DNA of 64,000 nt from positions 62,001 through 126,000 of the forward strand of contig NZ_FNEO01000002.1 in NCBI RefSeq assembly GCF_900100165.1, read 5' to 3'. This DNA is from Flavobacterium glycines (GTDB taxonomy: Bacteria; Bacteroidota; Bacteroidia; Flavobacteriales; Flavobacteriaceae). Shown one piece after another: positions 24,801-33,017 of this stretch (positions are counted from its first letter, which is position 1; the number at the start of each line of letters is the position of its first letter). Below the pieces are notes generated by a model. That model was not told the DNA's origin. It saw only the letters and a program-made list of their open reading frames with translations, and made no database searches. Made by a program: the position numbers and the translations under genes.

Positions 24801-26719
24801 GCTTTCCATGTCTGAGTTGAAGTTGTAAAATTATCATCAATTAATCCCTGATTTACGAATGTATAATCACTTGCCGGATTCAAATAAAATAACAAAGAAC
24901 CATACCCCGGATTGTCCGCTCCAAAAGGCGCACCTTCAGCCCCCATTCTTCCTAATACAGCCATCGTTTGAGGCATTGCCAAACCTTTGCGGTAAACATA
25001 ATGATTGTACGCAATTTCGAACACGGCCCTTAAATCACCTCTTCCATTGGGAGAAATAGCAGTTGGTGTATAATCCTGATAATTTTTCTCGCAATAATCA
25101 TAACTGGTTTGATAAGGAACATCCATACCCAAATTGTATTGAGAAGTATATTCATAACCTCTCATAATAGCATTATTATTAGCGGAGTACAAATCAACCC
25201 CTTGTTTCAAGGCCATTTCTGCCAATTCAGCAAGGGAACCTATCGCCAACATTACATGCGGTTGATCCCGGTTACTTTCCTGCAATTGACCTGCATCAGT
25301 AAGTACATAATTTTTAATGCTTCCATTACCTTCTCCGTAATAATAGTAGTTTATAGTTTTGTTGAACATGGCTGTATCTTCGGTAAAAATGGCTATTCCC
25401 ATTAAGGCTTTCATACAAATAATATCCCAGTTACCATGAGCACAAGGTTTGAAATTTCCAATTATTGGATAAAAAACCGACTTCAGCATATTTTGGCACT
25501 GCAACACTTTGGCTGCCGCCCATGAAGGGTAAGCAGAACGCATGATTTCAGCTGCATTTACGAACATAAATCCATATAGGCCATTTAGCTCCGCATCAGC
25601 ACCAACTATAGATTTAGTAGTAGCCGAATAGGCATCCAATATCTGAATAGCTTTTAAAGCGTGTGCCTCATTACCATTAATTTTATACATTAATGCATTG
25701 TAATAAGCCGCCAGAAAATCGCTTTCTACATTATTTTTGACCGTTCCTCCGGCTACCCCGTCAATAGTAAGAGAAGCATCTCTTGTAAGAGCACTGTAAG
25801 GTCCTTTCATAGTATAAGTGGCAGAGGCTTTACCCGAAGCTACTAAAGCCTGATAACTCTGGTACGGACGACCTGCCTGTTGAGCTACTAAATCCTTAAT
25901 CCTGTTAAGGTCGGTTGTATTATGAAGCAAACCAGGATGTACAAAAGTACCACTGAATTCAAATTGTGGATTAGTAGTTCCTGAAGGATTTAAGTAAGCG
26001 CGCAGCGCGTCTACAGAAGCAAAACTTTTTACCCAGTCCACCTGATAATTCGTTTTATTCGAGGCAAGTTCTTCAGAAGTTAATACAATATCAGCGATTT
26101 TTAATTGAAACGAAGTCAATGTAGTAGGCTGGGTTGTTGAAAGTGTAGTAGTCCCCAGCTTACCGGTTGAAAGATCCCAATAATACACGTTTGCTGTCTC
26201 TGTCACAATTTTAGTCCCATTATTATTTGTGCCGTTATAAGAACCCAGGTTCGTGTCAAAAAAATAATTACAACGTGGGGGCTTGTTCATTTTAAAAGCG
26301 ATAATCGGATAATTACCAGCATGAATAGTTATCCCTCCATTCTTTTTAAAATCGGCCCGATATGTTCCGGTTGATGATGGTGCCGGAAAGTTTACGTTAT
26401 ATTTTCCATTTAAAATTTGACCTGTTGACCCTGCGGTTGCAGCAACCCAGTTAAAAGTAGCTCCTGTAGAAAAATCATCATTTATAAGACCTGTTTGTGC
26501 TTCAGCTTTTATAATAGAAAAAAGTAATAGTACAATGGCCAAGATGGCAGTGTTGAACAAATTATATAATTTTTTAGATACTGTTCCAGATGTAGCAACT
26601 AACCCAAAAGATTGGGGTAAAGTAAAGTTTTTGTCAATATTTATCAGTTTAAAATTTCCCATTGGTTGGTTTTTAGATATAAATTCATAGTTTTTTGGTG
26701 GTTTTAGTTTTTTATTCAA
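21830..26719 (-). CDS. Giant T9SS-secreted PL38-like lyase with three glycan-binding-like domains and calcium repeats
   Basis: 1629 residues. An unusually long N-region precedes the signal segment (LYNLFNTAILAIVLLLF, ending at AEA near residue 74); Met20 is an alternative start. Order: binding-like domain 1 (about 78-245), PL38/alginate-lyase-like catalytic domain (255-615, with FVHPGLLH, HGNWD at 428-432 and RDQPH at 484-488), binding-like domains 2 (625-780) and 3 (785-940), two Ig/Big-like repeats (945-1105), seven DxDxDGFG repeats (1106-1410), an SprB-like repeat (about 1411-1485) and a Cys-rich stretch. It ends in a T9SS sorting domain (about 1555-1629, starting VVYPNPV). It is probably exported to the surface or medium for the first cut. 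The binding-like domains resemble the C-terminus of the surface protein at 30022-31194. It stands alone between terminators. Confidence 0.9.
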   Translation of the reverse strand: MNKKLKPPKNYEFISKNQPMGNFKLINIDKNFTLPQSFGLVATSGTVSKKLYNLFNTAILAIVLLLFSIIKAEAQTGLINDDFSTGATFNWVAATAGSTGQILNGKYNVNFPAPSSTGTYRADFKKNGGITIHAGNYPIIAFKMNKPPRCNYFFDTNLGSYNGTNNNGTKIVTETANVYYWDLSTGKLGTTTLSTTQPTTLTSFQLKIADIVLTSEELASNKTNYQVDWVKSFASVDALRAYLNPSGTTNPQFEFSGTFVHPGLLHNTTDLNRIKDLVAQQAGRPYQSYQALVASGKASATYTMKGPYSALTRDASLTIDGVAGGTVKNNVESDFLAAYYNALMYKINGNEAHALKAIQILDAYSATTKSIVGADAELNGLYGFMFVNAAEIMRSAYPSWAAAKVLQCQNMLKSVFYPIIGNFKPCAHGNWDIICMKALMGIAIFTEDTAMFNKTINYYYYGEGNGSIKNYVLTDAGQLQESNRDQPHVMLAIGSLAELAEMALKQGVDLYSANNNAIMRGYEYTSQYNLGMDVPYQTSYDYCEKNYQDYTPTAISPNGRGDLRAVFEIAYNHYVYRKGLAMPQTMAVLGRMGAEGAPFGADNPGYGSLLFYLNPASDYTFVNQGLIDDNFTTSTQTWKAVTTGSVATAEDGQLKITTVIQSNGKGRGDMQNNITTVHPGNYPILAIKMKKPVSCNFTFDTNLGSYGNAANKWTGKVGEEIYYYDLTKTGFGATPTMLSTTAATTLSTFQFKVADIASGETSYTVDWVKTVKTVAELTAFDPATGLINDNFSTTTDGWSTTTNGATVAADNGHLRVGLAKQTNGSYRGDVKRTAGATLYPANYPIVAIKLKKPIVANITLDSNLGSFGNGSNKWTGKVGNDIYYFDLSKTGFGTGGVLTVPTSLTTFQFKIADITSGEANYQVDWVKTVKTVAELQALVAPAYQTITFATIDVMKMGMADFGSATSSSGLTVSLSSSNENVATIVNGKIHIVGAGTSEISAAQVGDANYYAADVVKRNLVVVKNDQSIMFSNLSAKTIEDADFTAGAIASSGLTVNYTSSNPEVATIVDGKVHIVGAGTTIITASQSGDEIYNAATSVTQPLTVNKLFYVDADKDGFGSATTALLTVNDAPEGYATNNTDCNDNDVTVHESILYYVDADEDGFGSTTTAMLCSSVAPEGYATNNTDCNDSDATIHEPKLYYVDADKDGFGSTSTAMLCSSVAPEGYAANNTDCNDTDATIHEPKLYYVDADEDGFGSTTTAMLCSSVAPEGYATNNTDCNDSDATVHEPILYYVDADEDGFGSTTTAMLCSSVAPQGYATNNTDCNDNDVTVHEPVKYYVDADHDGFGSTTEVFFCTSVAPEGYATNNADCDDSKLLYADNDGDGFGAGVALACGVANNTDCDDTNAVQLTVNIPDVYALNAAVDEKNTIYIGYGPSSLSITANPVGGTAPYTYVWSTAKTTQAISVSAAGTYTVVITDNKGCQTTASIVIKTLNVQCGNSGDKVMVCHNNQAICVNSSSVQAHLNHGDKLGSCVTTNKVVSKILITDGNTTEDVVVYPNPVTSILNVKVNEVYSGATLEVYNILGVKLRSQSLTNTLQTISLEGLPSGAYLLYVINGNDITVKNIIKE
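22490..23404 (-). repeat. Tandem 138-bp coding repeats (DxDxDGFG ... NNTDCND)
   Basis: Five 46-residue units in a row (residues 1106-1335 of the giant lyase), each reading roughly YYVDADxDGFGS, then AP-GYATNNTDCND, then a VHEP linker. Two shorter diverged units follow (to about 1410). The acidic DxDxDG loops are of the MopE / thrombospondin-3 kind and probably bind calcium. Several units are almost identical at the DNA level, while others carry many silent changes, so the array has expanded more than once. Confidence 0.88.
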
Positions 26720-27138
26720 CTTATTATCATTAAGTTGTATTTATTTTCATCATCTCATTTTGACATTAAATCAATATGAATGACATACCAATTAAGTTTA
26801 ATTTTTATTCATCATAGGCGTTTTGATTTTTGATTATAGCATAGCGTTATCTTCATTTATTTACAATCAAAAATACCTACATGAATTCTTCTTGAATACT
26901 AATTATCAACCATTATATATAAACTATCATCCATTTTTCAATTTATTTTATAAAAAACACAGATAAATTTTACAACGTATTAACACAACATAAACTATTG
27001 AATTAAAATTATTTACAACAGAACAAAGACACCCCATAATTCTAGCAATTCTAAATAACAAAGCCAAGATTACGCTTAAGAAAACGTAGTCTTGGCATTA
27101 AAAAATTAGTACTGGTTTAGGATAATGGTACTTTTACC
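26720..27138. other. Intergenic region upstream of the giant lyase
   Basis: A 419-bp gap. It holds the terminator hairpin of the GH28-like gene (27063-27096). A plus-strand CAAAAATA (26868-26875) would read TATTTTTG, a full match to the -7 consensus, but no matching -33 element sits at the right distance. The paired half-sites of the three other promoters were not found here. Confidence 0.5.
27063..27096 (-). terminator. Terminator of the second GH28-like gene
   Basis: GCCAAGATTACG (27063-27074) pairs with CGTAGTCTTGGC (27085-27096) with one mismatch or wobble. It lies 42 bp past the stop at 27139. Confidence 0.6.
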
Positions 27139-28560
27139 TTATTTAAAATTTATATTTTGAGCAAAACGTTTTATCACATAATTATTTGTTTTATCCTCCT
27201 GAATCAACTCACCATTAATTTTAAAATTATTAATTTCAACATCCTGTATTAGTCTATCTTTTGAAAAACCTTCCAGTAAAGACGGATTTACGGGACGTCC
27301 ATTATAACTAATGTTTGACAACACTAAATTTTGGATCCCCTTACCAGGAGCATTACTGTATTTTTCATTAAAATAAACTCTGAAATTAAATAATTGCCCT
27401 TCCTGAATATCATCAATTCGGATGTTTTCATAACGTATATTTTTCACCAGATTATTATCGCTGGCACTAATGGCTAAACATCCCTGATAATTTCGATCGT
27501 CTTCGTCATGTTCCAGAATATCGATATCTGAGAACGTTATATTTTCAATTAGATTTCCCTTACCTTCAGCATCTCCGTGAAGCCCTATATTAGTAGGGTG
27601 TGCTATATCTGCCCATAATACTGAATTATGAATAAGATAATTTTTAGCATCGCCATAAAAATCCCAACGATGTCCATAAATAGCGATACAATCATCTGAA
27701 TTTCGCATAAAAACATCATCAATTTCCACATTAGAACAGGACATCAAATCAATGCCATCGCTCCAGCCTTTACTGCTAAACGATTTGATATTTCGAATAG
27801 TTAAATCGTTACTTTGCCCTCCATAAACGGTGTAATGGGAAGGATTAATAAAAGTGAGTCCATCAATAATTACATTTTTCGAATTCCGAATTTCCACCCC
27901 TCTTTCGGGCTGCATAATAATACCTCTTCCTCTAATAGTGACATCTTTTGCATCAGATATTAAAAACTTTGCTTTTACAATGGCTCCGCCGTCAATATAA
28001 ACTGTTTTTCCGGAAGGTATGTGATAAACATTCCCAGGCTGATCATTGGGTTGGTGAACTCCCGGACCAAAATAAATCACGTTGGGATCTTTTGGATTCG
28101 GCTTATTTTTTTCAAGGGCATTGGCAAAAAGATGTAAATTATGCAGTCTGTCGCCATCAATTTCTATCGATAATTTGGATGGTTTGTCTAATGAAAAAGT
28201 TATCGTATTTCCCTTTACTATGTGCTGAATCCCCAAAATTGCAGGACGAATATTTACCTTATTAACTAAGCCATTATTCTTCTTAATCATGACTTCCACT
28301 TTACCGGAAAAATCAAAATAAGCCATCGAGGCAATTGACTTAGTATCCAAATCCACTTCTACATTGTATTCAAACAAATCTTTCCATTCTCCTTTTGGAG
28401 TTCGTACAAGCACGGTAAAATCGTCATTATGTGCCGAATATTTATATCCTCCCGGTGCCTCATAAGTAATTAATTCCTGAGCTGATAATTGAAAAATCAT
28501 CAGCAACCCAAGGATTGTAAAAAAAGTTTTATTCATATTTAGTACTATTCTATTTTTCAT
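27139..28560 (-). CDS. GH28-like right-handed beta-helix protein (second paralogue)
   Basis: 473 residues. Met9 (28536) gives a tidier signal peptide (MNKTFFTILGLLMIFQLSAQ), and the annotated first ATG adds eight residues. The layout is the same as the paralogue at 13445-14887: N-terminal beta-domain with GEWKDLFEY, then a beta-helix. Here the motifs are closer to classic GH28: WSDGIDL (Asp268), NSDDCIAIYG (Asp289-Asp290) and AHPTNIGLHG (His321), again without a clear RIK. The shared NPKDPNVIYFG stretch shows recent common descent. It is probably periplasmic, acting on the same polymer or its fragments. The gene is flanked by terminators on both sides. Confidence 0.86.
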   Translation of the reverse strand: MKNRIVLNMNKTFFTILGLLMIFQLSAQELITYEAPGGYKYSAHNDDFTVLVRTPKGEWKDLFEYNVEVDLDTKSIASMAYFDFSGKVEVMIKKNNGLVNKVNIRPAILGIQHIVKGNTITFSLDKPSKLSIEIDGDRLHNLHLFANALEKNKPNPKDPNVIYFGPGVHQPNDQPGNVYHIPSGKTVYIDGGAIVKAKFLISDAKDVTIRGRGIIMQPERGVEIRNSKNVIIDGLTFINPSHYTVYGGQSNDLTIRNIKSFSSKGWSDGIDLMSCSNVEIDDVFMRNSDDCIAIYGHRWDFYGDAKNYLIHNSVLWADIAHPTNIGLHGDAEGKGNLIENITFSDIDILEHDEDDRNYQGCLAISASDNNLVKNIRYENIRIDDIQEGQLFNFRVYFNEKYSNAPGKGIQNLVLSNISYNGRPVNPSLLEGFSKDRLIQDVEINNFKINGELIQEDKTNNYVIKRFAQNINFK

Positions 28561-28603
28561 AGTGGTTATAAAATGTATTAAAAATCAAATGATTAGATTT
28601 AAA

Positions 28604-28635
28604 AAACCCATTAGATTTGAAATTCTAATGGGTTT
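28604..28635 (-). terminator. Terminator of the PL38-like gene at 28668
   Basis: AAACCCATTAGA (28604-28615) is perfectly complementary to TCTAATGGGTTT (28624-28635) around an 8-nt loop, 32 bp past the stop. On the minus strand a T-rich stretch follows. Confidence 0.75.
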
Positions 28636-28667
28636 CAAAATTTGATTCTTTTAGATTCATTTAAAAA

Positions 28668-29951
28668 CTACTCTACGCTATACAATAAAGTTCCAAATCC
28701 TAAATCATCATATCCTCCACTATTAACATCATATTCTCCACTTCCTCCTTCCGGATATACAATATCTCTAGCCATTTTTATGTAACGAGCTTTAATCCCT
28801 TTTTTTACAGTGTAATGATTGTAAATTCTTTCCCAAACAGGTCTCAAACTTCCTCTTGCAGCATCATCTGCAGCAGTTGTGTGAGTAATATTATCGCAAT
28901 TAGTATAAGTTGTAAAGGGTACTGATAATCTAGCTGCATTAAATTTAGCTTCATACTCAGCTGCTTTTAAAATCATATTATCATTATAGCCATACACATC
29001 TAACCCTTGATTATTAGCCATTTGAGCAATAGAACCTAGCAAACCAATTACCATTAAAGCATGTCCCTGATCTCTTCCTGCTTCCTGAATTTGCCCTAAA
29101 TCAATATCATCATTGGCTGTTTTAGGATGTATATAATTAATTGCTTTAATTAATTGTCCATTTCCGACACCTTTCATTAAATAATTAATAACATAAGTAT
29201 ATTTAGCAACATCATCATTTAAAACAGCAATAGACATTATAGAAGCTAAATTACACAAATCCCAATTCGCCCAATAGTGAGAACTACAGGTATTGTAATG
29301 TGTTTGTAAAAAATTATAATTAACTGGATAAAATACATCCAACATCCATTTTTTAAACTTTGCTAAATCGGTAGCATTCCAACCTGAATAATCACGCATA
29401 ATCTCAGCCGCATTAGCAAATTGATAACCGTAAATACCAGCTCCCAATGCTTTATTAGAATCTCCGCTAATAGATGTACAGGTAGCTGCCCAAGCATTCA
29501 AAATTTGGATTGATTTATTAGCATAAGCAACATCACCTGTAATTTTCCATCGAATAGCCGTTAAATAGGCCGCGTGAGCATCATTAAAAGCAGTACTATA
29601 ATTATCTGGCAAAGGTTCCTCTAGCGAACCTCCTCCTCTGATAAGAGTTACTACAGGTCCTTTCATCGTATAAGTGGCCGAAGCATGACTATTGGAAATC
29701 ATTTTATTATAACCTGAAATCCATGGATCTACCAAATTCTGAACATTTGTTTTCATTCGGTCAAAATCGGTCTGAGAATGCAATAATCCGGGATGAGCAA
29801 AGACCATATTTGATGGTACTGTGATATCTTCAGTAGTAGTAGTTCCAGTATCTACTTTGCTTTCTGGCAATCCATAATCATAACTACAAGCAATAAAAGA
29901 TAAAGAACCTATTATTGCGATTGCTATTTTAGCTTTTATATTTTTTTTCAT
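28668..29951 (-). CDS. PL38/alginate-lyase-superfamily lipoprotein
   Basis: 427 residues with a lipobox (FIAC, Cys22). The catalytic domain spans about residues 50-420 and is closely similar to the central domain of the giant lyase: MVFAHPGLLHSQTDFDRMK-like start, ASATYTMKGPV, YQFANAAEIMR, SSHYWANWD (His225, Asn229, Trp230) and EAGRDQGH (Arg293, Asp294, His297). The family's characterised members are endo-lyases on glucuronan or alginate, so a beta-1,4-linked uronan is a plausible substrate. Its position just after the SusC-SusD-SGBP operon suggests a surface lipoprotein for early cleavage. The upstream gap of 70 bp holds a terminator, so expression may depend on read-through. Confidence 0.88.
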   Translation of the reverse strand: MKKNIKAKIAIAIIGSLSFIACSYDYGLPESKVDTGTTTTEDITVPSNMVFAHPGLLHSQTDFDRMKTNVQNLVDPWISGYNKMISNSHASATYTMKGPVVTLIRGGGSLEEPLPDNYSTAFNDAHAAYLTAIRWKITGDVAYANKSIQILNAWAATCTSISGDSNKALGAGIYGYQFANAAEIMRDYSGWNATDLAKFKKWMLDVFYPVNYNFLQTHYNTCSSHYWANWDLCNLASIMSIAVLNDDVAKYTYVINYLMKGVGNGQLIKAINYIHPKTANDDIDLGQIQEAGRDQGHALMVIGLLGSIAQMANNQGLDVYGYNDNMILKAAEYEAKFNAARLSVPFTTYTNCDNITHTTAADDAARGSLRPVWERIYNHYTVKKGIKARYIKMARDIVYPEGGSGEYDVNSGGYDDLGFGTLLYSVE

Positions 29952-29977
29952 TTTTATACTTTTTTATTTACTAATAA

Positions 29978-30008
29978 TAGACCAAGAATTAAGGTTATTC
30001 TTGGTCTA
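29978..30008 (-). terminator. Terminator between the surface binding protein and the PL38-like gene
   Basis: TAGACCAAGAAT (29978-29989) pairs perfectly with ATTCTTGGTCTA (29997-30008) around a 7-nt loop, 13 bp past the stop of the TIG-domain protein. On the minus strand it is followed by TATTAGTAAATAAAAAAG, so the T-run is weak. Partial read-through is likely. Confidence 0.65.
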
Positions 30009-30021
30009 TAAATTACTTTTT

Positions 30022-31194
30022 TTACAAACCAAGGAATGTTTTAAGTTCAGCAGTGCTTTTAAATGTACGTATCCAATCTACCTCATAACCTGTTTCAGTC
30101 CCCACTATATCGGCTATCTTAAACTGTCTTGTTGCTAATTCGGTTTCTGTTAAATAATCAGCTGATAAATCGTAGTAAATAACATTTTGAGCGACAAAGT
30201 CGGTTTTATATTTATTATTACCCGCATTAATTCCACCTGAAACAGATGGATCAAGGATAATATTACCTGTACCAGGCTTAACTGCCCCTGTTCCGGTAAA
30301 AGCAATTTTCATTGCCAAAATAGGATAGGTTGGAGATTGAACCCATTTCGTTTTAGCTGTTCCTGATGGATATGGAAAAATACCATTAATTATGTTATAT
30401 AAATCTGCGCGACGTTTACTGGCAGTTGTACCTAATTGTGTTGGATCAAAAGTAACTTTCATTTTACCATCTTCAATTTTGTAAGTACCATTTTGAGCTG
30501 GTAACCATTGAACATCTGTTGGATCATCAAATTCAAAAATATACTTCCCTTTTGGTGGTGCGATTACTTTAAGTTCAGGTCCAGTGATAATTTGATTTTC
30601 TAACCAAACCCTTACTTTTCCGGTAACCGCTCCTTTAGGAACTAACACCCCTATTTGAGTATTTGAAACAGAAATAACTTTACCAAATTTAGCATCATAT
30701 TTGGTTATTCCGTCGGTAAAAGTAACTTGTACCTTTGATAAATCAGTACCAAAACCTTGCCCATTAATTGTCACTAAATCTCCAACATTAGCAGAATTAG
30801 GAGAAAGATTTGAAATAGTAGCTCCGGTCATATAAGTAAAATCTTCCGTTATTACTTTGTTAGTCCAAACTTTTACAGTTATAGGTCCTGTTCCTGCATC
30901 CTGAGGCACCCTAACTGTAACTGAAGTATCCGTATAACTTAATATCTCATCCGCAAGAATACCATTAAAATAAATTTTTGCAGCTTTAACATATTGACCA
31001 AAATTAGTCCCTGTTAAAGTAACAATATTTCCTGAAGTTCCCTCAGAAGGTGAAACTGAGGAAACCGTAACAGCAGGATAGGTAACCAGGGATTCTCCCG
31101 TGAAATCTTTTTCCTGATCACTACATGAAGCCATTAGTACTATACTAAATAATACTGTTAGGGCTTTTATTTTGTTTTTTATAATCTGATTCAT
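30022..31194 (-). CDS. TIG/IPT-domain surface glycan-binding lipoprotein (SusE/F position)
   Basis: 390 residues with a lipobox (MASC, Cys23). Two IPT/TIG beta-sandwich domains follow (about 41-118 and 120-210), both with the SPxxG..VTxxGxxF pattern. The C-terminal domain (about 215-390) begins YIFEFDDP and ends in YEVDWIRTFKSTAELKTF. It is the same type as the three extra domains in the giant lyase, where the corresponding end reads YQVDWVK and TVAELQAL. TIG spacers that hold a C-terminal binding domain away from the membrane are common in surface glycan-binding proteins. It follows SusD by 27 bp. Binding of the target glycan is inferred from position and domain type. Confidence 0.88.
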   Translation of the reverse strand: MNQIIKNKIKALTVLFSIVLMASCSDQEKDFTGESLVTYPAVTVSSVSPSEGTSGNIVTLTGTNFGQYVKAAKIYFNGILADEILSYTDTSVTVRVPQDAGTGPITVKVWTNKVITEDFTYMTGATISNLSPNSANVGDLVTINGQGFGTDLSKVQVTFTDGITKYDAKFGKVISVSNTQIGVLVPKGAVTGKVRVWLENQIITGPELKVIAPPKGKYIFEFDDPTDVQWLPAQNGTYKIEDGKMKVTFDPTQLGTTASKRRADLYNIINGIFPYPSGTAKTKWVQSPTYPILAMKIAFTGTGAVKPGTGNIILDPSVSGGINAGNNKYKTDFVAQNVIYYDLSADYLTETELATRQFKIADIVGTETGYEVDWIRTFKSTAELKTFLGL

Positions 31195-31221
31195 AGTAGT
31201 ATAATTTAAAAAAATTACTAA

Positions 31222-33000
31222 TTAATACTGTGGATTTTGCAATAGTTTCGTATTCAACTGCATTTGAGTTAATGGTATTGGAAACAAATAATGCTTACGC
31301 TGAAAATTTCTATTCCCTACTGGATCTAAAAGCAAAGCTCTCAGACTACCTTTACCCGTAGCTACTGACAATTCTCCATATGGATACAATGCTGGTTTAT
31401 AAACAGCAGTATTACCTTCATAATCAGTACCCTGAATAACAGACCCTAAAATTGGATTGTTCAAGGCTTGTTCTGCAATACCCCAACGTTTTAAATCGTC
31501 ATAACGCGTATTTTCACCAAATAATTCTACTGCTCTTTCTCTTCTTATTTCGTCTAACATATTCAAATTATTTGCTGTAACAAAGGCATTTGTCAGTGCT
31601 GGAAGCCCCGCTCTACCTCTAATCAAATTAATTGACTGGTTTAATTCCAGATCGGTGATAGCTCCATTCAATTCATATAAAGCTTCTGCATAGATAAGAT
31701 AAACTTCAGCTAAACGAATTTGAGGATAATCTGGAGATTCTGTATTTGCGGCACGATAAGTTCCATATTTATAGGATCTAAATTTTCTGTTAGCATAACC
31801 AGAACCACTGTCTCCTCCTGGTCCAAATAATTTAATAGCTCCTGAAACCGGCACAGCATCAGTATTAATATCAACAAAATAAGAGGTTAATCTATAATCA
31901 CGGTTTTGATATTCATCTCCTACTTTTACATATCCTTTGAACAAAGGGGATTTATCAACAGGCAAACCGTCAGTGCAAAGAAACATATCCATAAATTTTC
32001 TGGAAGGAGCTAATCTTGAAGCTACAGTATGGCTTAAATTAATCCCCCCTTGTAATAGACCATAATCGTATTTGCTAGATAAAATAAATTCTTTATTAGT
32101 TGATTTATCCAAACCAGCCGGATTAGAGCCTGCATCTTCTAAATTGAACAAATAACACATACTCATATTATTCAATACTGAATTATAATTCCATAATTCA
32201 TAACCTCCATTCCCCATTACATCTTTTGCTAATGCAATAGCCTCTTGTAAGTAAGCAGTAGTATTTGACGCTACTTCGACAGTACCTGCACCAGTAGTCA
32301 CACCATCACCATCAGTAGTAGTGCCTACATATTTTTCCCATGTAGCCTCATATAAAAGCACTCTGGCTTTAAAAGCTTCAGCTGCCCATTTGCTCAAATG
32401 TCCTTTATCGGCTGCTGCAATATTTTGCTCCAATGGTAAATCAGGAATTGCTTCTGATAAATCTTTTAGGATTTGCTTCATTACTTCATATCGACTACTG
32501 CGTTTTCCATATAAGCTCTCATCGTTTATATCAACTACTGTTGTTACAATTGGCACACCACCGAATCTTTTTAATAAAAAGAAATGATGCCAGGCTCTAA
32601 AGAATTTTGCTGCAGCAACATATTGTGCAATAGCTGATTTATCACCAGAATAATTCTCAGCTGCCTTTAACAAAATGTTATTTGCACGGATGTATTTGTA
32701 AGGATTTGTCCAGTATATATCTGAATTGGTTGCAACTGTATTTCCTCTACCTTCTTCCTGAGCTAACGAAGTTAGATCAGTACCGAAATCCATAAAATTA
32801 TAAATACTACTACCGTTAATAGCTTTCCAACTAACCATTTTATTATAAAAATCATTAGATGCCGCTTTAAAATCTGCCGGAGTTTTAAAATAAGCTGCTT
32901 CTGTTTGTACATCAAGAGGATCTAAATCTAAATAATCACTCTGACAACTGGAAAATAACAATACTGAAGACAGAACTAAGGTTGTTACTATATTTTTCAT
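31222..33000 (-). CDS. susD: SusD/RagB-family outer-membrane glycan-binding lipoprotein
   Basis: 592 residues with a lipobox (SSCQS, about Cys19). Typical SusD start after the lipobox (YLDLDPLDVQTEAAYF), TPR helices with FFRAWHHFFLLKRFGGVP, and the conserved C-terminal segment LDEIRRERAVELFGE followed by RNFQRKHYLFPIPLTQMQLN and NPQY. It forms the lid on the SusC barrel encoded 17 bp upstream and captures oligosaccharides at the cell surface. The gene symbol is used in the family sense. Confidence 0.95.
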   Translation of the reverse strand: MKNIVTTLVLSSVLLFSSCQSDYLDLDPLDVQTEAAYFKTPADFKAASNDFYNKMVSWKAINGSSIYNFMDFGTDLTSLAQEEGRGNTVATNSDIYWTNPYKYIRANNILLKAAENYSGDKSAIAQYVAAAKFFRAWHHFFLLKRFGGVPIVTTVVDINDESLYGKRSSRYEVMKQILKDLSEAIPDLPLEQNIAAADKGHLSKWAAEAFKARVLLYEATWEKYVGTTTDGDGVTTGAGTVEVASNTTAYLQEAIALAKDVMGNGGYELWNYNSVLNNMSMCYLFNLEDAGSNPAGLDKSTNKEFILSSKYDYGLLQGGINLSHTVASRLAPSRKFMDMFLCTDGLPVDKSPLFKGYVKVGDEYQNRDYRLTSYFVDINTDAVPVSGAIKLFGPGGDSGSGYANRKFRSYKYGTYRAANTESPDYPQIRLAEVYLIYAEALYELNGAITDLELNQSINLIRGRAGLPALTNAFVTANNLNMLDEIRRERAVELFGENTRYDDLKRWGIAEQALNNPILGSVIQGTDYEGNTAVYKPALYPYGELSVATGKGSLRALLLDPVGNRNFQRKHYLFPIPLTQMQLNTKLLQNPQY

Positions 33001-33017
33001 ATTATACTTTTTAATAA

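Noticed and set aside
26963..26992. ATAAATTT upstream of the giant lyase as a fourth operator
   Set aside because: A second half-site at +21 reads CACAACATA, and the -7-like element at the fixed distance is absent.
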